A stretch of 64,000 nt of DNA from contig JANXAQ010000171.1 in the NCBI GenBank assembly GCA_025062105.1, positions 1 to 64,000 on the forward strand. Reading direction: 5' to 3'. The position numbers and the translations under genes were made by a program. The DNA is from Thermoguttaceae bacterium (GTDB taxonomy: Bacteria; Planctomycetota; Planctomycetia; Pirellulales; Thermoguttaceae). Below the pieces are notes generated by a model. That model was not told where the DNA came from and did not search any database. It saw nothing but the letters and a program-made list of their open reading frames with translations. Shown here piece by piece: positions 34,955 to 44,026 of the stretch. Within the stretch, counting starts at the first letter, position 1, and every line of letters begins with the position of its first letter.

Positions 34955-36730
34955 ATGTCCGTGATTGTGCAGAAGTTTGGGGGAACCAGTGTAGCAGATA
35001 GTGCGAAGATTTTGGCAGCAGCTCGAAAGGCCATCCAGGCCAAACGCGAAGGCCATGATGTGGTGGTGGTTGTTAGCGCCATGGGCCATACCACCGATAT
35101 GCTCATTGACTTGGCCAAGCAAATTACGGATTCTCCTTCGCCCCGAGAGATGGACATGTTGCTATCGACGGGCGAGCAGGTGAGTGTGGCATTGATGGCC
35201 ATGGCGGTGCATCGTCTGGGTTACGAGGCGGTCAGTTTCACCGGTGCCCAGATCGGCATCGTGACCGACAGCACCCATACGAAGGCCCGGATCCGCTCGA
35301 TTTCTACCGATCGGCTCAAAAAGGCCTTCAAAGAGGGGAAGATTGTCATCGCTGCCGGCTTTCAGGGAGTGGACGAGCATGGCAATATCACCACGCTAGG
35401 TCGGGGCGGAAGCGATACGACGGCCGTGGCGCTGGCGGCCGTGTTGGGCGCAGAACGATGCGAAATCTATACTGATGTCGATGGCGTCTATACCACCGAC
35501 CCCCGCATCGTGCCGGAAGCCCGCCTGTTGAAGCAAATCAGCTACGACGAGATGCTGGAATTGGCCAGTGCCGGTGCGGCCGTCATGCATAACCGATCCA
35601 TTGAGTTCGGCAAAAAGTTTTTGGTGCCCATTTACGTGCGGAGCAGTATGACGGAGTCGCCAGGCACATTAATCACCACAGAGCCGGAAAGTCTCTCGCA
35701 GCCGGTCTGTGGGGCTGCCATGGTCAAAAACGAAGCCCGGATCACGGTGCAGCGGGTGCCGGATCGGCCTGGGGCGGCCATGACGCTTTTCTCCCGAATT
35801 GCCGCCCGAAATATCCCAACCGATATGATCGTGCAGAATGTGGCCGAAAATGGCGAGGCAGATATTTCCTTTACCGTCTTTCGGGACGATCTGCCTGGAG
35901 CATTGAAAGCCGTGGCCGAGGCCGTCCAAGAGTTAGGAGCAGGCGGCTACAGCTATGATGAAAATGTATCGAAAATTTCGATCGTTGGTCTTGGGATGGC
36001 TCAGCAACCCGGCGTAGCACAAAAGATGTTCGCCGCCTTGGCAGACCGAGGAATTAATATCCTGATGATCAGTACGAGCGAGATCAAAATTTCTACCGTA
36101 GTGGATCGGGACCGGGCCGAAGAGGCGCTTCGGGCGGTGCACGAGGCATTTCGGCTGGACCAGCCACCAGAAAAGGTCCTCCCCGCCCATCCGCCCGCAC
36201 ATCCCAGTAAGGCGAAAGCGGCCGTCAATTATGCCGCCCGAATGGCTGGCATGGAAGACTTGGTCATTACCGGTCTAGAGCTTGACGATACCCAAGCTCG
36301 GATTACTCTGGTGGGGGTTCCGGATCGACCTGGTGTGGCCGCCCGGATCTTCGATCAAATCGCTCAGGCCGGCGTCGTAGTGGATATGATCGTGCAAAGC
36401 ATTGCCCGAGAAGGCAAAGCCAACGTTACCTTCACCGTCCCCCAAAAAGATCTAGAACGTTGTTTGCAAGCGGCCAGTGCGGTGGCCAAAGCCCTAGGTT
36501 CTCCGCCGCCCAGCAGCAGCCCCAAGGTGGCAAAACTCTCGCTGAGCGGCGTCGGCATGCGCACCCACACCCTCCTGGTCCGCCGAATGTTCCAATGCCT
36601 GGCCGACGCCAAAATCAACGTCGATATGATCTCCACCAGCGAGGTCCGATTCCATGTGGTGGTCGATGCCGCCCTCGGCCGAAAAGCTCTGGACGCTCTC
36701 AAAAAAGAATTCGCCGACGTCCTGGTCTGA
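34955..36730 (+). CDS. lysC: Aspartate kinase with duplicated regulatory ACT region
   Basis: This protein of about 591 residues phosphorylates aspartate, the first step to lysine, threonine and methionine. The kinase domain begins VIVQKFGGTSVAD and has FTGAQIGIVTDSTHTKARI, LGRGGSDTTAVALAAVL and EIYTDVDGVYTTDPR. After residue 265 come ACT units: ARITVQRVPDRPGAAMTLFS, ISIVGLGMAQQPGVAQKMFA, then a linker, ARITLVGVPDRPGVAARIFD and LSLSGVGMRTHTLLVRRMF. Four units are therefore present rather than the usual two. The ATG at 34955 sits 9 nt after AAGGAG; an upstream TTG at 34949 is too close to it. It probably forms an operon with the apgM-like gene. Confidence 0.95.
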   Translation: MSVIVQKFGGTSVADSAKILAAARKAIQAKREGHDVVVVVSAMGHTTDMLIDLAKQITDSPSPREMDMLLSTGEQVSVALMAMAVHRLGYEAVSFTGAQIGIVTDSTHTKARIRSISTDRLKKAFKEGKIVIAAGFQGVDEHGNITTLGRGGSDTTAVALAAVLGAERCEIYTDVDGVYTTDPRIVPEARLLKQISYDEMLELASAGAAVMHNRSIEFGKKFLVPIYVRSSMTESPGTLITTEPESLSQPVCGAAMVKNEARITVQRVPDRPGAAMTLFSRIAARNIPTDMIVQNVAENGEADISFTVFRDDLPGALKAVAEAVQELGAGGYSYDENVSKISIVGLGMAQQPGVAQKMFAALADRGINILMISTSEIKISTVVDRDRAEEALRAVHEAFRLDQPPEKVLPAHPPAHPSKAKAAVNYAARMAGMEDLVITGLELDDTQARITLVGVPDRPGVAARIFDQIAQAGVVVDMIVQSIAREGKANVTFTVPQKDLERCLQAASAVAKALGSPPPSSSPKVAKLSLSGVGMRTHTLLVRRMFQCLADAKINVDMISTSEVRFHVVVDAALGRKALDALKKEFADVLV

Positions 36731-36951
36731 CCGTCCGTAAGTTGCAAATCCTCCAAAGGTACTTCCTGCTACCGCACCTCTCTGAGTGGGGTGCAGGAGG
36801 GGGTGTAGGTCCTGGCGGCTAAAGAAGACGATGATCTCTACAACCCAAAAGGCCCGGTTCCGCCCCGAAAGGGCCGCTCAGCTAAACGCCCCTGCAACCT
36901 ACAAAAGAACTCCGCCAGCAAGCACGAAATTTGCAGGCCACTTTCAAGGGT

Positions 36952-38265
36952 TTACTGGAAGCGTTTTGGTTGTCCGGTAGCGGCCAGAACGGCGGCCCAC
37001 AGATCGCCCTCTTCATCCACGTAGCGCCGTCGGCCTACGGAGAGGGTCCACGGTACATGGACAAATGATCCATTCAGTAGCCCGATCATCATCCCCGTCT
37101 TGCCGGCCATGGCCGCATGCACGGCATGACGCGCAAATTGATCACACAGAATGTCATCTTCGCTCGAAGCCGGCACACTGCGAATGATGTAACTAGGATC
37201 AATATATTTGAGGCTCACCTCTGGGCCGTGCTCGGCAAAATAGGCGGTGATCCGCTCTTTTAAAAAAAGGCCGATGTCCCGGAGTTTCCGGTTGCCGGAG
37301 GCATCGCGTTCGTCCAACGGCCCCCCCATGAGCTGTTGGCCTGCTCCTTCTGCTACTACTATGACGGCATGACGCCGATCCAACAGACGGCGCCGGAGAG
37401 CTGGCAAAAAACCACCAGGCCCTTCTAAGACAAAAGGTACTTCTGGGATTAGGGTAAAATTTACCTCTTGACTGGCCAAAGTGGCTGCCGCTGCAATGAA
37501 ACCAGATTCCCGCCCCATGAGCTTGACCAAACCGATTCCATACGGAGCACCTTTGGATTCGACATGGGCGCAGTCCAACACCCTGGCGGCTTCGGCAACA
37601 GCCGTGGCAAATCCAAACGAACGCTCACAGTACAAAATATCATTATCAATCGTTTTCGGCACACCCACCACGGCAATTGGCAACCCACGGCGCTGGATTT
37701 CCTCGAAGATTTTCTGTCCGGCCTGTTGGGTACCGTCGCCACCGATGCAAAGGAGCAGATTGATTTTTTGATCGACCAGAAAATCTACCATAACGGTTAC
37801 ATCCTGCGGCCCCCGCGACGTGCCCAAAATCGAGCCACCCGCCTGATGGATCCGTTCGACCATCTCCAGCGAAAGACGAACCGGAGGATCACCTATCGCC
37901 GGATTTAATCCCCGGAAGCCATACCGGATTCCCAAAACCTCCGAAACACCATAATTCAGGTGTAATTCCAAAAAGGCCGAGCGGATCACATTGTTTAACC
38001 CTGGACATAATCCGCCACAGGTAACCACAGCCGCTCGCACCGCACCCGGCTCAAAGAAAATCTGCTGCCGGGGACCGGCCTTTTCGAAAAGCAATTCTTC
38101 CTCCGGCGGTTGCTGCGGGTTCCATTCCACAGGATACCGCACATATTGCGTCGGAGCGACAAACTTTGGCAACCCATCGCCCACCTGGCTGCTACGCCGC
38201 AGCGGCGAAGGCACCCACGCCGACCCTAAACTCGGCACCGAAACAACCCGTCTATTACCCTCCAT
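36952..38265 (-). CDS. pfkA: 6-phosphofructokinase (long-type PfkA family)
   Basis: This protein of about 437 residues phosphorylates fructose 6-phosphate in glycolysis. It has GGLCPGLNNVIR, the active-site segment LLCIGGDGTQQAG and PKTIDNDI with ESKGAPYGIGLVKLMGRESGFIA. The GGDGT motif has Gly where PPi-dependent enzymes have Asp, which points to ATP. The lysine in PKTIDND is, however, the PPi-type residue at the second specificity position. This Gly/Lys pairing also occurs in plant-type ATP enzymes, so ATP use is likely but unproven. The ATG at 38265 has AGGA 8 nt upstream; a TTG at 38271 is an alternative. It stands alone and convergent with lysC. Confidence 0.9.
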   Translation of the reverse strand: MEGNRRVVSVPSLGSAWVPSPLRRSSQVGDGLPKFVAPTQYVRYPVEWNPQQPPEEELLFEKAGPRQQIFFEPGAVRAAVVTCGGLCPGLNNVIRSAFLELHLNYGVSEVLGIRYGFRGLNPAIGDPPVRLSLEMVERIHQAGGSILGTSRGPQDVTVMVDFLVDQKINLLLCIGGDGTQQAGQKIFEEIQRRGLPIAVVGVPKTIDNDILYCERSFGFATAVAEAARVLDCAHVESKGAPYGIGLVKLMGRESGFIAAAATLASQEVNFTLIPEVPFVLEGPGGFLPALRRRLLDRRHAVIVVAEGAGQQLMGGPLDERDASGNRKLRDIGLFLKERITAYFAEHGPEVSLKYIDPSYIIRSVPASSEDDILCDQFARHAVHAAMAGKTGMMIGLLNGSFVHVPWTLSVGRRRYVDEEGDLWAAVLAATGQPKRFQ

Positions 38266-38324
38266 TGTCAATGTCCTAAAAGAACCTCCTTCCAGAAGAT
38301 TCGCACCGAAAAAGGAAAACTTCT

Positions 38325-38440
38325 TCTACCTACCAAGGCGGTAGGCTTGTCAGTGCCGCAGAAGCAGGAATTCAGAAACCCACTAAATCCCTGCTTGCGG
38401 AGGATAACATACCAAAACTGCTCTCTGCCGGAGGCCCGGG
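38325..38440. repeat. REP-like palindromic sequence
   Basis: GCAGAAGCAGGAATTCAG and CCCTGCTTGCGGAGGA form a small inverted pair. Similar sequence occurs near 33440 and 43980. The region upstream of the phosphofructokinase gene otherwise shows nothing. Confidence 0.4.
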
Positions 38441-38467
38441 TAGTTTGCTCGGTAGAAATAGAGGTGT

Positions 38468-41400
38468 TTAGTTTTTGGTCTGCGGTAGATTCCAGCCGGT
38501 GAGTTTCAAGACCGGCTCTTGGCCGTCTGCCTGGGCCGTCGGAAACCGGGCCCGGATCTGTCGGGTTTCGCCTGGGAGAATCGACAAGTAGTTATCCTCC
38601 CACCAGACCGGCAGGATCTCAGCACCGTCGCTCGGCCGGCAGATAGATAACTGTACCATAAAAGCAATCCGATCGGAAGGGTTCTGGACAGTTAGCTCGG
38701 CTACTGTCTCGATGGTCTGGGGGTGCAGGGTCATCTGGGCCACCACCGTTGCTGGCGGCAGTTTTTCTAAATGGGCCAGTTCCTTCAAGTCTTTTTGGGC
38801 CAGCCAATAGAAGTTTTGCGACATCGGCCTCCCGTTTCGATCGGCCAGATCCAGCCGAACAAAATACACCGGGCTAATATCTTCCGGCACTTCGATAGCA
38901 AAAACGTCCCGGAAGCAATTGGCCGGTATGTCTAAGTTGGCCTGTCGTTGCCAGCGGAGTCGGCTTTCGAAGTCTAGTAGCCTGGCTTGCACCCGAAGGC
39001 CCTCCATCGGTGTGAAGCGATTATTGACCACCTGCACCATCCGATCCACCGGCTCCATCTGCACATGGACCGGCTCGCACGCCTTTCGGACCGCAAAGAA
39101 GCTCACCATGGGCCGAAGGTACCAGTCGTAAAGTTGCCACTCCACCGATGGCCAGCAGGCGTTCAGCTTCCACTGGGAAAAGCCGCTGGTAATGTCCCAC
39201 ATCCGGTGCTGTGCCGCCTCGAACATCGCTCGATGCTGATCATAACTGAGCAGGTTCGCCCATCGGCAGTACTCGGCAACCGATTTCGGTTGGCCGAAAA
39301 TCCTCCGTAGCGCCTCGTCAAACGGCTTGAAATAACTGCATGCATCATGATGCGCCCAGGCATCGGTAAGCGGATATACCGGACTGGCGGGGTCTGCTTT
39401 GTCCAGGTCCGGTAAAAACCGGCGCAGGCTTTCTATCGGCGGGACCGATGGCGCACCAGTTTCTAGCATGAACATCCAATTATCCTTTTCTCGGACCCAC
39501 CGGAAAAACTGCTCCGGCGGAACCCAGCCATAAGAATTTGGTGGATAGTCGTTTATCCCAGCTGGTAAATCCTGCCGAATCCACTCCGGCACATCCTTCC
39601 GATAATCCGGAAACGAACCCGAAGGAATCCAAAGTCGGGTGCCGTCGTGCTGTTGGATCGCCTCCCGCCACATGGTATAGACTTCCCGCCGGGTTTCGCC
39701 TTCGTTCATCGCCATATAAAGCACCAAGCTCGGATGGTTCCGAATGCGTTTAATAATATCCACGGTGCTGCGAGCCAGCAGCTCCAGGTCTTCCGGATGG
39801 TTGGTGCCGGGCTGCATCCAGTAGCAGCCATAAAAACAATTGCCGAACATTAGTCCATATCGATCGCAGGCATCTAAAAACTCCTCCGGCGGCACCGGGA
39901 TATCTTCAAAATAGACCAGGTTCATGCGGGCCTCAGCTAGATAGCGGACTTCGGTTTCCATGCGACGGGCGTCCCAATCGAATAGTATTTCAGGCTGGAG
40001 ATAACCGCCCCGGCAAAAAATGCGTTGACCATTTACATACACTCGTAACCCATGGGCGTGGCCCCGCCGGTAGAGCTCCCGTTTGACCTGCCGGATGCCA
40101 AACCGCACATGCTCTTGGTCGGATAACTGGCCCAGGTTGGCGCTGGCGTTTAGCCCGCTGGCCCTTTTTTCGGATAGGATTTTCTCCGAGTAGATGGTTT
40201 GGGTTGTTTGGGCCAATTGGCCTCCTGCCTCCGCCGAAAAGACCAGGCTAGAAAGCATGTCGGCTGAGGGAGCCAATTCGCTCCTCCCATCCGCCGGAGA
40301 GACCGGTTGAGCCGAAGGCGAAGTTACACAAGGGGCTGACGCCTTCCTCTGCTCCGCCCTTTCAGCCTGCTTTTGCACCGGCTTGGTCAAATAAAACTGT
40401 AGCCGAAGGTCATAAAGCGGCTGGTTCCCATAGCCGTTTGGCCACCATAACCGGGGATTTTCCACTATCAACGCCGGATGCTCTTCCGGCTTGAAAACTA
40501 CTTCCTGAGTTTGGCCGGGTGGCAGGACCACCCGAGCGGAAAACTCTCCGCCGGTCTGTTCCAATCGGCCACAAAGCACTCCTTCGATCGCCGTGTGGGA
40601 GCAGTTGGCCAGCTCGGCTGATACGGTCAGCTTGGCTGGGCTGGTCGACGGCAGGGGCAACTCGGTGCGCACAAACGGATGCCGAATATCGACCGGCCCG
40701 GTCCACTCCACCGCTACCCCTTGCCAGAGGCCCAAATGCCGGTCCGGCACGGTGGGCATACAGTCGTAGCCGATCGACATGACCAAAGTTACATCTCGCA
40801 TGATTTCTTTCTGGTAGCTGCGGCATGGGCCGAGCGGCTCCAACTGCAGGTCCGGCTCGCCGGGATGATCCACCGTATGGATGGATAGGGCTAAGCCGTT
40901 TTGCCCGGGCCGGGCCGCTTCGGTAATATCCAGCCGATAACGGGAAAATGCGCCCACCACCTGCCGGGCGTCGGCAATCTGTCGGCCGTTGACCCATACA
41001 TCCGCCCGATAATTGATCCCCTTGAGCACCAACCAGATCCGCCGACCTTGTACCGATTTCGGCAATTGGAAAACAGTGCGGAACCAGTACGGATCCCGCC
41101 ACGGATTCCGGCCATCCGGCAAATAGCTATACTTGGCCAAATCATGCTGTTTGTTGAACTCATCCGAGGCGTCCGGGATCCGAAAGCTATTTAGGCCAAT
41201 TCGTATATCAGGATAAACGCCGTTTCGGATTAGCGTACTCAGGGCCGTAGCCGGTAGCCTAGTCGGATACCACTCGTTGGCCTGGTAGTCCGGCATCGAA
41301 ACCTGCTGGCCCCCGTCGGCTACCAACACCGAGGATTTCATCTGCCAATTTTCGTCCAGTTGGATCCGGCCGACCGGCGCGGAGGGGATATCGTGGCCGG

Positions 41401-41500
41401 CGCTAGGCGAATAGATCAGCCCGGCTCCAAGGAACCCTACCATTCCCAAAAACCGGAGAGGTAATTTTGCAATTCGAGCGTTCTTTCCCGATTTTTCCAT
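38468..41500 (-). CDS. Secreted GH2 glycosidase, exo-beta-glucosaminidase/mannosidase-like
   Basis: A 1010-residue protein from the ATG at 41500; the frame is open to 41602 but would overlap the upstream gene by 47 bp, so the inner start is preferred. A signal segment (FLGMVGFLGAGLIYS) is followed by a sugar-binding jellyroll (PYWFRTVFQL, GINYRADVWVNGRQI), an immunoglobulin-like domain and a TIM barrel. The acid/base lies in LVLYMAMNEG (Glu600) and the probable nucleophile in FMLETGAPSVP (Glu680), the pattern of CsxA-type exo-glucosaminidases and mannosylglycoprotein beta-mannosidases. A Ser/Ala/Pro-rich insertion of about 85 residues interrupts the middle domain near 375-460. It follows a BatA-like gene with a 55-bp gap. 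Confidence 0.85.
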   Translation of the reverse strand: MEKSGKNARIAKLPLRFLGMVGFLGAGLIYSPSAGHDIPSAPVGRIQLDENWQMKSSVLVADGGQQVSMPDYQANEWYPTRLPATALSTLIRNGVYPDIRIGLNSFRIPDASDEFNKQHDLAKYSYLPDGRNPWRDPYWFRTVFQLPKSVQGRRIWLVLKGINYRADVWVNGRQIADARQVVGAFSRYRLDITEAARPGQNGLALSIHTVDHPGEPDLQLEPLGPCRSYQKEIMRDVTLVMSIGYDCMPTVPDRHLGLWQGVAVEWTGPVDIRHPFVRTELPLPSTSPAKLTVSAELANCSHTAIEGVLCGRLEQTGGEFSARVVLPPGQTQEVVFKPEEHPALIVENPRLWWPNGYGNQPLYDLRLQFYLTKPVQKQAERAEQRKASAPCVTSPSAQPVSPADGRSELAPSADMLSSLVFSAEAGGQLAQTTQTIYSEKILSEKRASGLNASANLGQLSDQEHVRFGIRQVKRELYRRGHAHGLRVYVNGQRIFCRGGYLQPEILFDWDARRMETEVRYLAEARMNLVYFEDIPVPPEEFLDACDRYGLMFGNCFYGCYWMQPGTNHPEDLELLARSTVDIIKRIRNHPSLVLYMAMNEGETRREVYTMWREAIQQHDGTRLWIPSGSFPDYRKDVPEWIRQDLPAGINDYPPNSYGWVPPEQFFRWVREKDNWMFMLETGAPSVPPIESLRRFLPDLDKADPASPVYPLTDAWAHHDACSYFKPFDEALRRIFGQPKSVAEYCRWANLLSYDQHRAMFEAAQHRMWDITSGFSQWKLNACWPSVEWQLYDWYLRPMVSFFAVRKACEPVHVQMEPVDRMVQVVNNRFTPMEGLRVQARLLDFESRLRWQRQANLDIPANCFRDVFAIEVPEDISPVYFVRLDLADRNGRPMSQNFYWLAQKDLKELAHLEKLPPATVVAQMTLHPQTIETVAELTVQNPSDRIAFMVQLSICRPSDGAEILPVWWEDNYLSILPGETRQIRARFPTAQADGQEPVLKLTGWNLPQTKN

Positions 41501-41555
41501 AACAGAACACCTATGCGAGAGCAACAAGAAGTAGGAGCAGTGTGGTTTGCGGGAT

Positions 41556-43808
41556 TCAGGATGCGGCCAGGGGTGCAGGACGGCGGCCGCGGCGGGCTGC
41601 ATACGGGCCTAGGTATTGCAGCTGTTCTTCCTCTTGCTTCGGACTGAAATAATTCGAGACAAAAGTTTCAAACACCAACACGAGGAGCACCGCCGTGAGA
41701 AACGTCTCCCACAGGCTTTCGCCTTCATGAAGGAGTTTGAAGGTACTCGAAAGGTCTTCGGGATTTTCGGCAAACAGAAGGCCGGCGGGAGAGAAACGTT
41801 TCTCCAGTTCTGCCCGATCGATCTTGGTGGTATTGGCTTCTTCAGGGTCAACATTGACTGAATACCAGCGTTCTTTCGGCTGGGGGCCGCCCAGGAGTTT
41901 GACGGTGTAGATGCCCGGTTCGTAGGTATGCTTGAAACGGACTTCCGCCAGGGGGGTGCCGGTTTGAGTGTCGATGGTCTGAAGTTGGTCTCGCTGACCC
42001 GACGGAGGAACGACTTCGACAATCGTGGGGCGTTGCGGGTCATCCAGATGCACGACAATAGGGTGTCCGGCCAACAGAGAGGCCTGGGCCTGTTCGACGC
42101 CCAGCATGTCAAAGCAAAGGCGGACAAACAGTGGCAAGAACAGCGGTTTTAGCGGCAGGTTGGTCCAGCCGACATGCACACTGGTGCCCCAGAAATAGAC
42201 TCGTCCCCGTTCCACAGGGCGTTCGACGAAGATGGGCTGGCCGTCATCCAGGCGGGCCAAGACGCGCAGGCCGCCGGCCTCGGGCGCCCGCTCGTCGATC
42301 CGCACATATTTATAGACCAATACCGACTGATACAAAGTAGCCGGTTCCAGGAAGAGTTTCATGGTTTTGTGTTCTCGGTCCAGAGTGCTGATGAACCAAC
42401 TTTCCCGTCCACTGCCCGGCGCCGGTTCCTGCACATCCAAAAGCGGGGCCGGAAGCAGTCGGCTCTGAGCCTGTTCATTCATGGCGTTATACTCAGCTGG
42501 GCGAACGTTTTCGCCGCAGATCCAGATCAGGTTGCCGCCGTGCTCCACATACTCCCGGAGCCGTTCCACTAGGCCTGCCGATGGCGCCGGAACATTGACC
42601 AAGAAAATGGCCAGATACTGGCTTAGATTTTCGCTGCCCAGTTCAGTCAGGGTAAGGACTCTGGGTTTTATCGCCCAGCTTTCTGCCCCGCTAGGCATAA
42701 AAGCCTTTTCCAGGTAGAAGGTATCGTTCAGATAGGTGATTTCATGAGCCTGGGCTTTGACGATGGCGATGGGGATATTCTGATTGACTTCCATGGCGAA
42801 AAAGTAGCGGTCGTCCATCGAGGAGCCGTCTTCGCCGACCAACCGTACTTCACACCGATGCCGACCGCCGGTTCGGAACCGGAATTGGAAGGAGAATTCT
42901 TTGGTGCCTTCGGCGGGGATTTCGATAGCCGGACTGGTTTGATCCCGCACGCCGTCGATGTAGAGTTCCAGGTGGCGTTGTTGGGGCGCGGAGGAAGCAT
43001 TATACAGAAGAACATCGGCCTTGATCGGGACCCCGGCCACCGGCACAGCCGCCTCGGCGGTTACTCGCTGAATGGCCACATTCGGCTTGGGTGCCTGATG
43101 GCAATCGACAATCACCACCGGGATTTTCAACTCCTTTTGTTGCTCCTGGTCCAGATCTTCCAAACGGGTACCTTCGGGTTGGGCTTCATAACCCTCCCAG
43201 CTATTGGCTTGCAAGTCAGTAAGGACATAGATGAGCTTATTGCGCACATCCAGTTTGGCCAATGCTTTTCGGGCATCACGGACATGAACGGCCAGATCGG
43301 CCCGTTCATAGCTAGGAGCAGCTTGATTGAGCATCTGGATTACCTTGTCGGGCGACTGAGCCAGTTTGCCTTCTTCAGGAAACTGGGGGCCGCCCGTAAG
43401 AAACAGGCCCACATAGTCGCCATCACGCAGCTGGTCCAGGATTTGTCGGGCCGCACCCAAAGCGGTCTCAAACCGCACCCGCTCCCCATCCACCGCTCCC
43501 ATACTGGCTGAGTTGTCCAAAATGATCATCACTCCAGTAGAAGACCCGGCCCCCAGCAAGCTACCCAATTTAGTAACCGTCGGTTTGGCTAACCCCAGGG
43601 CAATCAGGATCAAAGCCGCCATCCGTACCACCAGCAGAAACAGGTCTTGAATCCGGCGGCGTCGCCGCGTCTTTTGCGCAGCAATGCGCAAAAACCGAAG
43701 CGTCGGAAATGGCAAATCCTTGGCCCGCTGCCGGTTGATCAAGTGCAAAATCACCGGAATGACCGCAGCTAACGTGGCTAACAAAAACAAGGGGGCTAAA
43801 AAGGTCAT
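41556..43808 (-). CDS. BatA-like VWA membrane protein (cluster 2)
   Basis: This 750-residue protein starts with a BatA domain: membrane segment FLAPLFLLATLAAVIPVIL, loop RQRAKDLPFPTLRFLR and a second segment LFLLVVRMAALILIALGLA. The VWA domain has intact MIDAS sequence ILDNSASMG. A glutamine-amidotransferase-like region follows (AIFLVNVPAPSAGLVERLR, GGNLIWICGENVRP), then an immunoglobulin-like domain and a C-terminal membrane segment. It is a paralogue of the gene at 27034 but keeps the metal site that gene lacks. Such proteins are thought to work with MoxR and DUF58. The GH2 gene follows after 55 bp. Confidence 0.88.
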   Translation of the reverse strand: MTFLAPLFLLATLAAVIPVILHLINRQRAKDLPFPTLRFLRIAAQKTRRRRRIQDLFLLVVRMAALILIALGLAKPTVTKLGSLLGAGSSTGVMIILDNSASMGAVDGERVRFETALGAARQILDQLRDGDYVGLFLTGGPQFPEEGKLAQSPDKVIQMLNQAAPSYERADLAVHVRDARKALAKLDVRNKLIYVLTDLQANSWEGYEAQPEGTRLEDLDQEQQKELKIPVVIVDCHQAPKPNVAIQRVTAEAAVPVAGVPIKADVLLYNASSAPQQRHLELYIDGVRDQTSPAIEIPAEGTKEFSFQFRFRTGGRHRCEVRLVGEDGSSMDDRYFFAMEVNQNIPIAIVKAQAHEITYLNDTFYLEKAFMPSGAESWAIKPRVLTLTELGSENLSQYLAIFLVNVPAPSAGLVERLREYVEHGGNLIWICGENVRPAEYNAMNEQAQSRLLPAPLLDVQEPAPGSGRESWFISTLDREHKTMKLFLEPATLYQSVLVYKYVRIDERAPEAGGLRVLARLDDGQPIFVERPVERGRVYFWGTSVHVGWTNLPLKPLFLPLFVRLCFDMLGVEQAQASLLAGHPIVVHLDDPQRPTIVEVVPPSGQRDQLQTIDTQTGTPLAEVRFKHTYEPGIYTVKLLGGPQPKERWYSVNVDPEEANTTKIDRAELEKRFSPAGLLFAENPEDLSSTFKLLHEGESLWETFLTAVLLVLVFETFVSNYFSPKQEEEQLQYLGPYAARRGRRPAPLAAS

Positions 43809-43894
43809 GGCAAAAATCCGTTTATCCCAATAAAAAGGTTCCCATGAATCATTTCTGTGGAATGGATTAACTGCTTATCGCTGTGTAAATAGCG

Positions 43895-44026
43895 GGAAGC
43901 AAGTTTTCCTCACCTGCCCTACTGGCGCAGGCTGAGTTCTCGCCCAGAATGGCAAAGCGAGATTGGACGCACACGCTGCCCCTACTCTCAGTACCTGGCT
44001 TCCTGCTTGCGCAGGAATGACACTTT
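43895..44026. repeat. REP-like palindrome between cluster 2 genes
   Basis: TTCCTGCTTGCGCAGGAAT at about 44001-44019 is a perfect hairpin. GCGCAGGCTGAGTTC and related pieces precede it. The sequence lies directly after the DUF58 gene stop. Confidence 0.5.

Noticed and set aside
41501-41602. 34-residue extension of the GH2 protein
   Set aside because: It would overlap the BatA-like gene, and the signal peptide follows the ATG at 41500.
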